From assembly GCA_945861275.1 (NCBI GenBank), contig CAMATZ010000005.1:100214-164213 (forward strand): a stretch of 64,000 nucleotides of DNA, written 5' to 3'. The notes under the pieces were generated by a model that saw nothing but the letters and a program-made list of their open reading frames with translations, searched no databases and had not been told where the DNA came from. A program made the position numbers and the translations under genes. Shown here piece after piece: positions 51,226-59,196 of this stretch (position 1 is its first letter; every line of letters begins with the position of its first letter). This DNA comes from Bordetella parapertussis. Its GTDB lineage: Bacteria; Pseudomonadota; Gammaproteobacteria; Burkholderiales; SG8-41.

Positions 51226-52002
51226 ATGTCCGCAGTCCCGGTGTTTGCCGCAGGCAATTATCGCTATATCAAAGCGGTGTTCCAGTATTCCGGCGGTGTC
51301 GCTGCCGAGCCAGGCTATGAGATTGAGCGCGCGCGGTTTTCCAGGCCGCTGCCGCTGGCGGATGCGTTTGCAGCAGTGGAGGCGCATTTCAAAAGCACGG
51401 GACGGCCGAATACTGCCTTCGCAGCGTGTGAGTTGCGCTCGCCCGCGCCGTTTACCGAACAGGGATTTTACGATTTCAACAAGGCGTATGTGACTACGCT
51501 TGAACGCTGGGGTATTTATCACGGCGCCCAAGGTAACGAGGGACCGCTGAATCCGGTGGCGCGCACCAATGTATGTCCGCTGTACGGCGCACCGGCTGAA
51601 CCGGTGATGGCAGCGTTTTCCTATACGGTGCCGGCGCCGCGCGGCGTGTCGTCGCGCGGAACGTTCATAGTCGCCGGTGGCGGCGAAGCGCGCGCGCAAC
51701 GCGGTGCCGATGGTGAACGCATCGTGCGCCTTCGCGACACCTCAGCCGAGGGCCTGCGCGAAAAAGTGCTGTATGTGGTGGCGGAAATGGAGCGGCGTCT
51801 GAATCTGCTGGGCTTCACCTGGGGGGACGCTGTTTCCACACAGGCCTACACCGTGCAGAATATCGGCCATCTGGTGGGCGAAGTGCTCGCGGCACGCGGG
51901 GCGTGCGTAGGAGGCCTCACATGGCACTACGCCCGCCCGCCGGTGATCGATCTGGAATTCGAGATGGATGTGCGCGCTGCGGCGCGCGAGATTGTTTTGT
52001 AA
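51226..52002 (+). CDS. CnbZ-like (2-aminomuconate/chloromuconate deaminase-type) protein
   Basis: A 258-residue protein that begins FAAGNYRYIKAVFQYSGGVA and has ACELRSPAPFTEQGFYDFNK and MAAFSYTVPAPRGVSSRGTF. This layout resembles proteins named CnbZ, a 2-amino-5-chloromuconate deaminase from chloronitrobenzene breakdown; I recall the name but cannot verify it. The C-terminal part has a RidA-like feel. First gene of an operon with the MBL and GST genes (23-bp and 17-bp gaps). ATG 51226 has GGGAG upstream. Confidence 0.62.
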   Translation: MSAVPVFAAGNYRYIKAVFQYSGGVAAEPGYEIERARFSRPLPLADAFAAVEAHFKSTGRPNTAFAACELRSPAPFTEQGFYDFNKAYVTTLERWGIYHGAQGNEGPLNPVARTNVCPLYGAPAEPVMAAFSYTVPAPRGVSSRGTFIVAGGGEARAQRGADGERIVRLRDTSAEGLREKVLYVVAEMERRLNLLGFTWGDAVSTQAYTVQNIGHLVGEVLAARGACVGGLTWHYARPPVIDLEFEMDVRAAAREIVL

Positions 52003-52024
52003 ATTAACAAGGAGCGCAGTATTC

Positions 52025-52846
52025 ATGCATCAACTCACCAGCAACGTCTTCGTCGAAACGCAAATTCGCGGCTGCAATCACGGCTTCGTCACCACTTCCG
52101 ACGGCATCGTCCTGATCGACACGCCGCACAAGCCGAGCGACGCGGTGAAACTAAAAGCGGAGATCGCCAGGCGCGGCAAGCTGCGTTACATCATCAACAC
52201 CGAACCGCATGGAGACCATTGGACCGGCAATGCATTTTTCGATGTGCCGGTGATTGCTCACGAAGGCGTGCGCACGCGCATCCTCGCCACCGATGTGCAG
52301 GCGCATGTGGCACGCGTGTCCACCTTTGGCCCTGAAGAACCGGGGTTGCTTGCGGGTTACCGTCCGAATGCACCGATCATCACCTTCAGGAACGGCATGA
52401 CGCTGCATGTGGGCAATCACTCTTTCGAGATGATCCACATGCCGGGGCACACCATGTCCCAGGCAGCGATCTGCGTCAAGGAAGAAGGGGTGGTGTTCAC
52501 CAGCGACAATATTTTTCACAAGGTGCACACCTGGCTGCAGGAGGCCAATCCGGACCTGTGGCTGATGTCGCTGGAATCGTTGCGTAAACTCAAGGAAGAA
52601 ATATTTGTGCCCGGCCACGGCGCAATTTGCGGCAAGGATTACCTCAACGAACAATCCGCCTTCATTCAGGAGTGGAAAGCCTATGTGAAAGACGGCATAG
52701 ACCGCGGCATGACGCGCGACGAAGCGATCGTGCGCCTGACGGCATTGACCGACCGCTATCCGATGGATATAGGCCAGGACGGCATGGCGCCCGGCGTGAT
52801 GAAAATGAATGTGGGGAATCTGTATAACTATCTGACCGGGGCGTGA
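52025..52846 (+). CDS. MBL-fold protein with altered first metal ligand
   Basis: A 273-residue MBL protein. The usual HxHxDH motif is present as ExHxDH: NTEPHGDHWTGN, so the first His is Glu. Downstream ligands are intact: MIHMPGHTMSQ, SDNIFHKVH and FVPGHGAICGK. ATG 52025 has AAGGAG ten bases upstream. Middle gene of the CnbZ-like/MBL/GST operon, so a hydrolytic step after deamination is a fair guess. Substrate unknown. Confidence 0.82.
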   Translation: MHQLTSNVFVETQIRGCNHGFVTTSDGIVLIDTPHKPSDAVKLKAEIARRGKLRYIINTEPHGDHWTGNAFFDVPVIAHEGVRTRILATDVQAHVARVSTFGPEEPGLLAGYRPNAPIITFRNGMTLHVGNHSFEMIHMPGHTMSQAAICVKEEGVVFTSDNIFHKVHTWLQEANPDLWLMSLESLRKLKEEIFVPGHGAICGKDYLNEQSAFIQEWKAYVKDGIDRGMTRDEAIVRLTALTDRYPMDIGQDGMAPGVMKMNVGNLYNYLTGA

Positions 52847-52862
52847 ACGACGATGCGCGCTC

Positions 52863-53519
52863 ATGACTGACCCGGCAGACGCAAAGCGTGTGGTGTGGGG
52901 CATCGGCACCTCGCGCACCCTGCGTGCGCACTGGATATTGAGCGAACTGGATTTGCCCTATGAACGGCGGCCGATTACTTCGCGCTCGGGCGCGACGCTG
53001 ACGCCGGAATACACGCAGCTCAATCCCAGCCAGAAAATACCCACGCTGCAGGACGGCGATTTTGTGTTGACCGAAAGCGCGGCGATTGTGAATTACCTTG
53101 CCACGGCCTACGGCGCCGCACGCAATCTGTGTCCGCCGGTGTCACCGCGCGAGCGCGCACGCTACGATCAATGGTGTTTTTTTGCGATGATGGAACTCGA
53201 TGCCAACACGCTGTATGTGATTCGCAAGCACGAGGATCTGCACGCTATCTACGGCGAGGCGCCGAACGCGCTGCAAGCAGCACGCGATGGGTTTGCACGG
53301 CAGTCGCGCGCCGCTGAACTGCGCCTCGCGGCGTGCGGGCCGTATGTGCTGGGCGAGAATTTCAGCGGCGCCGATATTTTGCTCACGACGTGCCTGAGCG
53401 GTGCAATACGCCGCAAGATTGAGTTGCCCGATGCGCTGCATGCGTATTTGCAGCGCACCACCGCGCGCGCAGCGTATCAGCGCGCTTTACAAATCAATCA
53501 ACGCAGCGCGGAAAGCTGA
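52863..53519 (+). CDS. Glutathione S-transferase (218 aa)
   Basis: N-domain GIGTSRTLRAHWILSELDLP with the Ser near the start, then NPSQKIPTLQDGDFVLTESA (cis-Pro and Glu-Ser glutathione contacts). The C-domain is helical. It starts 16 bp after the MBL gene in the same operon. Glutathione-dependent ring opening, isomerisation or dehalogenation could fit the context. Convergent with the universal stress gene. Confidence 0.85.
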   Translation: MTDPADAKRVVWGIGTSRTLRAHWILSELDLPYERRPITSRSGATLTPEYTQLNPSQKIPTLQDGDFVLTESAAIVNYLATAYGAARNLCPPVSPRERARYDQWCFFAMMELDANTLYVIRKHEDLHAIYGEAPNALQAARDGFARQSRAAELRLAACGPYVLGENFSGADILLTTCLSGAIRRKIELPDALHAYLQRTTARAAYQRALQINQRSAES

Positions 53520-53531
53520 AACTATTCGTAA

Positions 53532-54005
53532 CTATTTTTTATCCGGATGATCCGCGCTCATGATGGCGCGGAAGGTGAGCACCGGAATCGACGAACGATG
53601 CAATACGCGGCTTGCTTCGCTGCCCATCAGCAGCGCGGCCAGGCCCTTGCGGTAACGCGCTGTCATCACAATCAGATCGCAGCCGCGCGCGTTGGCAGTA
53701 TCGACAATCGCATCGTACGGGTGATGGCCCTTGGCCACCAAGGTATCGCAGAGCACGCCGGCGGTATCGGCGGCCTTGTGCACGAAAGCGAGAAAGCTCG
53801 CAGCCTGATCGCGCGCCTGCTTGTCCATCTGCTCTTCCATGCCCGGCGGCACCATGCCTTCAGACGCCATCATCATTTGATAATCCTGCATCACGTGGAT
53901 GCCGGTGACTTTGGCGCTGCACAATTTTGCCAGCTCGATTCCGCGCTCCACCGCGCGCTCGGAATGGGCTGACCCATCAGTAGGCATCAAAATATGTTTA
54001 AACAT
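53532..54005 (-). CDS. Universal stress protein (UspA family)
   Basis: A 157-residue UspA-family protein: HILMPTDGSAHSERAVERGI at the N-terminus and IVMTARYRKGLAALLMGSEA then VLHRSSIPVLTFR at the end. The usual G-2x-G-9x-G(S/T) ATP loop is changed here (RYRKGLAALLMGSEASRV), so ATP binding is uncertain. ATG 54005 has GAGGAGGG upstream. Stand-alone. Confidence 0.87.
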   Translation of the reverse strand: MFKHILMPTDGSAHSERAVERGIELAKLCSAKVTGIHVMQDYQMMMASEGMVPPGMEEQMDKQARDQAASFLAFVHKAADTAGVLCDTLVAKGHHPYDAIVDTANARGCDLIVMTARYRKGLAALLMGSEASRVLHRSSIPVLTFRAIMSADHPDKK

Positions 54006-54059
54006 AGACCCTCCTCAAGATCATGAATCAACACACTGCGTGACCTGTCTGCCAGAGTA

Positions 54060-54129
54060 CGATTTCGTGCGTACGATTGCGTGAGTAAGCATGCCTGAAT
54101 ACGCTTGCCTGAGTACATTCCCCTGAGTA
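54060..54129. repeat. Degenerate 14-bp tandem repeat, five units
   Basis: Units of 14 bp: CGATTTCGTGCGTA, CGATTGCGTGAGTA, AGCATGCCTGAATA, CGCTTGCCTGAGTA and CATTCCCCTGAGTA. Each ends in TGAGTA or a near form. It lies upstream of the stress gene start and downstream of the Bug gene's end, so it could hold regulatory sites or be a small minisatellite. Confidence 0.75.
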
Positions 54130-54193
54130 CCTTACCAGCAATCCGTGGACTTGGCACCAATATATGTGGACTCCGCTGGTGGGCCGTTTCGCT

Positions 54194-55216
54194 TCAGTCT
54201 GCCTTGGCCCCCGACAGTTTGACTACTTTAGCCCATTTGCCGATTTCTGCGCGCAAAAAAGCGCTAAACGCTTCCGGCGTATTGGCCGGTGCGGGTTCGA
54301 GACCCACCTGGCCCAGCACGCGCAAGACTTCGGCATGGGCCAGCGCCTGCGTAATGTCGGTGTGCAGGCGCGGGATGATCTCCGGCGGCGTGCCTGCGCG
54401 CACCACCACACCATACCAGCCGGTGACCTCAAAACCCTTGAGCCCGGCCTCGGCAAAGGTGGGTAATTCCGGCATCAAGGTCGAGCGCGCTGCGCTGGTA
54501 ATCGCCAGCGCGCGCAGTCGTCTAGCCTGGAGTTGCGCCACTACCGACGAAAGACTCAGGAATGCAAGATCAATGTGGCCGCCGAGTAAATCCGTCACCG
54601 ACGCGCCCGCACCTTTATAGGGAATGTGCGTGATATTCACACCCGCCATGGTCTTGAACAACTCGCCACTGAGGTGTGGCGTGGTACCGTTGCCCGATGA
54701 CGCGTAGTTGAGTTGTCCCGGTTTTGTTTTCGCCAGCGCAATGAATTCTTTCAAGGTTTGCGCGGGCACCGACGGATGAACCACCAGCACGTTAGCACCC
54801 GTAGCCGCCAGCGTAACTGCTGTGAAATCGCGCAACGGATCGTAAGCGAGTTTCTTGTAGAGGCTGACGTTGACGGTGAATGCCGGTTGCGCCATCAGCA
54901 GGGTATAGCCATCGGCAGGTGCCAGTGCCGCGGCCTCAAACCCCACATTGCTGCCGCCGCCGGGCCGGTTATCCACCACCACTTGTTGCCCCCATAGGAC
55001 TGCGAGCCGCTGCGCCAGAGTGCGCGCGAGGATGTCGGTAGCGCCGCCGGGTGTGACCGGCACAATGATTCTGACGGTACGGGTCGGATAGCTTCCGAGT
55101 GAGCTGCCCGCAGTGTTTTGCGCCTGCAGCGGCGCGCAGCACAGCGTCAGCAACCATCCGCCAACAGCGCCGGCCGCGCGCGAGCGTGAGAATTTTTGCA
55201 GGGACGATGAATGCAT
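54194..55216 (-). CDS. Bug/TctC-family solute-binding protein (340 aa)
   Basis: Signal peptide AVGGWLLTLCCAPLQAQ, then YPTRTVRIIVPVTPGGATDI and VDNRPGGGSNVGFEAAALAP; LNYASSGNGTTPHLSGELFK and GFEVTGWYGVVVRAG follow. The start ATG 55216 has no clear ribosome site. It diverges from the bicupin gene 98 bp away, suggesting shared control of uptake and catabolism. Confidence 0.86.
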   Translation of the reverse strand: MHSSSLQKFSRSRAAGAVGGWLLTLCCAPLQAQNTAGSSLGSYPTRTVRIIVPVTPGGATDILARTLAQRLAVLWGQQVVVDNRPGGGSNVGFEAAALAPADGYTLLMAQPAFTVNVSLYKKLAYDPLRDFTAVTLAATGANVLVVHPSVPAQTLKEFIALAKTKPGQLNYASSGNGTTPHLSGELFKTMAGVNITHIPYKGAGASVTDLLGGHIDLAFLSLSSVVAQLQARRLRALAITSAARSTLMPELPTFAEAGLKGFEVTGWYGVVVRAGTPPEIIPRLHTDITQALAHAEVLRVLGQVGLEPAPANTPEAFSAFLRAEIGKWAKVVKLSGAKAD

Positions 55217-55314
55217 GCCTGTAGTTTGATCTGGAAGCGTGGTCGCAGCAACCTTGAATTCATGCCTGGTGTGCGATACTGATGTCTCGTTGCGTCAGGA
55301 AAAGGAGCAGCACA

Positions 55315-56484
55315 ATGGAAAATAATGGTCTGAAACCCATACGGCGCGTGGTTACCGGTGTAGATGAGCGCGGCAAATCCAAAGTGGTGTGGGATGGTCC
55401 GGCGCCCGACACGCATGCGGGGCCGATACCTGGCAGCGGGTGGATTGATTTCTGGGTGTGGAACGAAACGCCTGCGCCGCTATCGGGCGCCAACGATGAC
55501 GGCAGTCTGAATTACGATTTTCCCGGGCCGCCGCAGGGCGGGCACTGGCGCGTGGTGCAGGGTGTTGGCAAGCCCGCCGCTTACGACGCTCAAAAAGATA
55601 CGCACATCGTCGCGCCGCACGCGCCGGTGGAGCATCCGCTCACGCGGCGCTGGGATCGCGGCTGCAACGCCTATTACCAGGGCGGCATGCACAAGACCGA
55701 AACGGTGGACTACGCCATCCTTATCGACGGTACGCGCACGCTGGTGCTGGATGACTGCGAGGTCGAATGGAAACCCGGCGATGTGGTGATCGATGTAGGC
55801 GCATGGCATCAGTGGTCCAGCCGTGTGCCCGAAGGCGGGCGCATTGCGTTCGACATGATCGCGGCAAAGTTTGTGGATGGCCCGGTGGGACTCGCGCAGG
55901 GCAACGATCCCATCCAGCGTGCCAACGCCAATCAAAAGCTGCTGCCGGGTGTTAAACCCGCGCGTCGCATTGTGTGCATGGATCGCGAGCCGGACAAATC
56001 CACACGGGTGAGCGATGGCGCAACGCCGGATGTGCGCATCGATCCGGCGCGGCTGGGCTATGCTTCGCAACGTATGTGGGTGACCAGCGGCTTTCCGGCG
56101 AAAATTGTTTTGGAAACGCTGCACCTGCCGCACGCGATTGAAGCGCCGCCCGGCGGTTCGGTGTTGAATGTGGTGACGTTCCCGCCGGATGCGGCGTGGA
56201 AAGGCAAGGTCGGCGAGGCTGAAGTCAAGGCGTTTTTCAAAGCGATGGGCTCGCCAGGCGCATCGACCTATGCACCGTCGGCGCCGCATCCGTACATGCA
56301 AAAAACACGCACGCTGGAATTCGGCATTGTGACCGAGGGCGAGCTCGTGCTGGTGCTCGATACCCAGGAAGTGACTCTGAAAACCGGAGATTTCCTGGTG
56401 CAACGCGGCACCAATCACGCGTGGAGCAATCGCACGGACAAACCGGCAACGGTGATTATTGCCACGCATGATGGCAAGGCATAG
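55315..56484 (+). CDS. Two-cupin (bicupin) protein
   Basis: A 389-residue protein with two cupin domains. Domain 1 has ETVDYAILIDGTRTLVLDDC and WKPGDVVIDVGAWHQWSS; domain 2 has RTLEFGIVTEGELVLVLDTQ and LKTGDFLVQRGTNHAWSN. It is of the size of gentisate-type dioxygenases or oxalate decarboxylase-like proteins, but the metal-binding His pattern of domain 1 is weak. ATG 55315 with AAGGAG eight bases upstream. A Bug gene follows 19 bp on, so a pair of uptake and conversion. Confidence 0.78.
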   Translation: MENNGLKPIRRVVTGVDERGKSKVVWDGPAPDTHAGPIPGSGWIDFWVWNETPAPLSGANDDGSLNYDFPGPPQGGHWRVVQGVGKPAAYDAQKDTHIVAPHAPVEHPLTRRWDRGCNAYYQGGMHKTETVDYAILIDGTRTLVLDDCEVEWKPGDVVIDVGAWHQWSSRVPEGGRIAFDMIAAKFVDGPVGLAQGNDPIQRANANQKLLPGVKPARRIVCMDREPDKSTRVSDGATPDVRIDPARLGYASQRMWVTSGFPAKIVLETLHLPHAIEAPPGGSVLNVVTFPPDAAWKGKVGEAEVKAFFKAMGSPGASTYAPSAPHPYMQKTRTLEFGIVTEGELVLVLDTQEVTLKTGDFLVQRGTNHAWSNRTDKPATVIIATHDGKA

Positions 56485-56503
56485 CCGAGGCGAAGGTTAA
56501 GCC

Positions 56504-57499
56504 ATGCAACGCCTACCGGTTTTTGTGCTGTGGTCGAGTGCGTTGAGCCTGGTGGCAGGCTACTTCGCGCACGGCGTTGCCGTGGGTAACGCAAATGCGC
56601 AGGCGTTTCCCACCCGCCCGATACGCGCCGTGGTGGCGTCCCCGGCCAGCAGCAGCCCCGATCTGATCGCGCGCGCCGTCACGCGCGAAGCGGAAATCAT
56701 TCTTGGCCAGAACTTCATCATCGACAACCGCGCTGGCGCCAATGGCATTATCGCCGCGGGCATCGTCGCCGGCGCCGCGCCCGACGGCTACACCTTGCTG
56801 CATACCGCGCCGGCGTTTCTACTCAATGCGCTGGTGCATAAGAAACTGCCGTACCAGGTGCGCACGGATTTTGTGCCAGTGACTTGCGTCGCCGCCGGAG
56901 TTGGCTTCCTGATGCTGGTTAACCCGGCGCTGCCGGCGAGAAGCGTCAAGGAGTTCATCGCGCTGGCGAAACAAAAATCGCTGAGTTACGGCGCGCCGCC
57001 GGTGGGCGGCACCACCACGCTTGCGGCGGAGCTGTTCAACCTGCGTGCAGGCGTGCAGGTGCGCCATATTTCGTATCGCGGCGGCAGCGATGCGGTTAAC
57101 GCGGTGATGGCGGGTGAAGTGGATGTCACCTTTTCACCACCCACCGGGTCGGCGGTGCATGTGCAATCCGGGCGCTTGCGCGCATTGGGATTTACCGGCT
57201 CCAAGCGCTACGTGCGGATGCCGGATGTGCCCCTGATCTCCGAGTCCGGCGTGCCCGACTACATCGTCGATTTCACCTGGAACGCCTGGTTCGCACCCGC
57301 CAAAACGCCGCCCCAGGTTGTCAAACGCCTGCAGTCCGCGGTCAGCGTTGCGCTGAAAACACCGAAGATGATCGACTTTTTGGAGGCTGCCGCGTTCTAC
57401 CCGGTAGGCAACACTCCCGAAGAATTCCGCGTGTTCGTCGATGCCGAGTTAAAACGCTATGCGCAGAATTTGCGCGAGGTGAAAGTGCCTATGCAGTAA
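56504..57499 (+). CDS. Bug/TctC-family solute-binding protein (331 aa)
   Basis: Signal peptide LSLVAGYFAHGVAVGNANAQ, then FPTRPIRAVVASPASSSPDL, a first loop that differs from the usual P-x-x-x-GG pattern, and IDNRAGANGIIAAGIVAGAA. Later: LSYGAPPVGGTTTLAAELFN and a SFTWNAWFAPAKTPPQVV-like end (DFTWNAWFAPAKTP). It follows the bicupin gene by 19 bp and shares its operon. The altered loop hints at a different ligand type. Confidence 0.84.
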   Translation: MQRLPVFVLWSSALSLVAGYFAHGVAVGNANAQAFPTRPIRAVVASPASSSPDLIARAVTREAEIILGQNFIIDNRAGANGIIAAGIVAGAAPDGYTLLHTAPAFLLNALVHKKLPYQVRTDFVPVTCVAAGVGFLMLVNPALPARSVKEFIALAKQKSLSYGAPPVGGTTTLAAELFNLRAGVQVRHISYRGGSDAVNAVMAGEVDVTFSPPTGSAVHVQSGRLRALGFTGSKRYVRMPDVPLISESGVPDYIVDFTWNAWFAPAKTPPQVVKRLQSAVSVALKTPKMIDFLEAAAFYPVGNTPEEFRVFVDAELKRYAQNLREVKVPMQ

Positions 57500-57515
57500 C
57501 CCTAGAAATGGCCAT

Positions 57516-57588
57516 CGACAGGATGAACAGGATTAACAGGACAGACCTGGATGGAGGTTTTATCCTGTGCATCCTGTTAATCCTGTCG
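57516..57588. repeat. Palindromic repeat (GACAGGATGAACAGGAT family), copy 2
   Basis: CGACAGGATGAACAGGATTA (from 57516) is inverse to TAATCCTGTCG (to 57588), with ATCCTGTGCATCCTG in between. Second copy of the family at 49074-49142. Between convergent Bug and MmgE/PrpD genes. Confidence 0.83.
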
Positions 57589-57606
57589 AAATGTTCTTGG
57601 GGTTGG

Positions 57607-58977
57607 CTATCGCGAACACCCCGCCATCAATTCCTTGGCCGATATACTCTCCATCCCTTCCAGCAGTCCCTTCAGCGCTTGCGTACGCGCCGCGCCTAGT
57701 ACGGCACCGGCCAGCTTGTCGAATTTTGCGTCGAGCCGGGCGCCCTGCGCGGCGATGTCGGTTTCCGGAATGCTGGCATCGTACGCCGCTTGCAGCCGCT
57801 GGCCGTCGGTGGTTTCGACGATAACTTCGGATTTCAGCGTGTGCTGCGGCCAGCCTTCGCGCACCAGTTCCACCGTCACCTTGTCGCGCATCGCCACCAG
57901 CGCGGCATCTGCACAGGTGGCTGCACTGTAGGTTTCGAGGCCGGCGGTATCCAGTCCGAGCAGTGCTGCGGCTGCCATAAAACGCAGGCTGAATTTTGCT
58001 TCGAGGCCGCTGCGCGGATTCTGGATGTTGCACATGCTGTCGGCACTCTGCGCCACGCGCACCACGGCGCGGTGGACGGCGCCCGGCGCGAGGCTGTGGC
58101 CCGCGCGCAGTTTGCGTATGCTCTCGACGGCGGAGTGCGTGCCGTAGCAGGCAGCGTGGTATTTGAACAGGTTCTCGCGAATGAAGTAGCGCTGCGGATC
58201 GGCCAGCGCCGCAGCAGGCTGAAAGTCCGGGCTCAGCGTGGCGGCGAATCCGCCGCGGCATTCGAGCATGTCGATGCGGCTTTCCATGCCGCGCGCCGCC
58301 AGCAACGCGGCGCGCAAACCGTTTTGTGCCGCGACACCGGCGTGAAACGGCTTGCACTGCGTGCCAAACTGGCTTTTAAGTCCCGCGGCCTGCGTGGCGG
58401 CGATACCGATGGCGCGTGCCGCCGCGTCGGCGTCGAGCCGCAGCAGGCGTGCACAGCCCGCTGCGGCCGCGACCACGCCGACGGTGCAGGTGTTGTGGTA
58501 GCCGCGCGCATAGTGCCCCGGCGCCACCAGCAGCCCCACCCGCGCCGCCGTTTCGTAACCCGCAACAAAGGCCGCGATAAGCTCCGAACCACTGGCGTCA
58601 CGCGTTTCCGCCAGCGCCAGCAGGGCGGGCAGTATCGCTGCGGTAGGGTGGCCGGTCATGCCGGTGTTGACGTCGTCGTAATCGAGCACATGTCCGGCCG
58701 CGCCATTGATCAGTGCGGCCTGCAAGGGCGCGACCCGCTCGTGTTGCGCCACCAGTGCGCAAGCGGGATAGCCGCCTTCGTCCTGCGCGGCGCCGGTGAG
58801 AATGCGAATCAGCGGATCACTCGCCCCGGCCAGCGCCACCCCCATCCAGTCGAGCACGCAGCGGCGCGCGGCCTCGCGCACGTCAGCGGGAAGCCGTGCG
58901 GTGTCGCGCGCCAGTGCCCATTCGGTCAGGGTTGCGGTGACAGCGGTTTGTGTTTGTGTGGCTATTACAGCGGACAT
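57607..58977 (-). CDS. MmgE/PrpD-family protein (456 aa)
   Basis: Landmarks: CVLDWMGVALAGASDPLIRI, GAAGHVLDYDDVNTGMTGHP (about residues 86-105), GVVAAAAGCARLLRLDADAA and KYHAACYGTHSAVESI. As in the relatives at 18114 and 29226, it should act on a polycarboxylic acid. ATG 58977 with GTGGAG eight bases upstream (an in-frame GTG at 58989 is the alternative). It lies 57 bp after the 38-codon minus-strand frame at 59035, and convergent to the Bug gene. Confidence 0.86.
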   Translation of the reverse strand: MSAVIATQTQTAVTATLTEWALARDTARLPADVREAARRCVLDWMGVALAGASDPLIRILTGAAQDEGGYPACALVAQHERVAPLQAALINGAAGHVLDYDDVNTGMTGHPTAAILPALLALAETRDASGSELIAAFVAGYETAARVGLLVAPGHYARGYHNTCTVGVVAAAAGCARLLRLDADAAARAIGIAATQAAGLKSQFGTQCKPFHAGVAAQNGLRAALLAARGMESRIDMLECRGGFAATLSPDFQPAAALADPQRYFIRENLFKYHAACYGTHSAVESIRKLRAGHSLAPGAVHRAVVRVAQSADSMCNIQNPRSGLEAKFSLRFMAAAALLGLDTAGLETYSAATCADAALVAMRDKVTVELVREGWPQHTLKSEVIVETTDGQRLQAAYDASIPETDIAAQGARLDAKFDKLAGAVLGAARTQALKGLLEGMESISAKELMAGCSR

Positions 58978-59034
58978 TTGTGGCTCCACAATATAGAGAC
59001 GATCTTTGTTTAGCTTGGCGCTAGCCTAGCACCT

Positions 59035-59151
59035 TTAGCGGGAACCGAGCACCCGTTTCTTCACCGCCTGCGGCGAGCCCGCGAAGTCCATATCCGCGAG
59101 CGTGGCGGCTGCTGCGCGTGCAATGGCAAGAATAGGTTCTAGTATACTCAT
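59035..59151 (-). CDS. Small 38-residue protein, probable leader of the MmgE/PrpD gene
   Basis: Predicted peptide MSILEPILAIARAAAATLAD then MDFAGSPQAVKKRVLGSR. A strong ribosome site (GGAGGAGAG) lies before ATG 59151, at the right distance. The frame ends 57 bp before the MmgE/PrpD gene on the same strand. The A-rich helix with basic tail is compatible with a small helical protein or a truncated N-terminus; function unknown. A longer version reaching 59739 overlaps the ThDP gene and is rejected. Confidence 0.5.
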   Translation of the reverse strand: MSILEPILAIARAAAATLADMDFAGSPQAVKKRVLGSR

Positions 59152-59196
59152 CGTCACTCTCCTCCGGGAGCATGCCAACCAGTCGAAAGTGCAATT

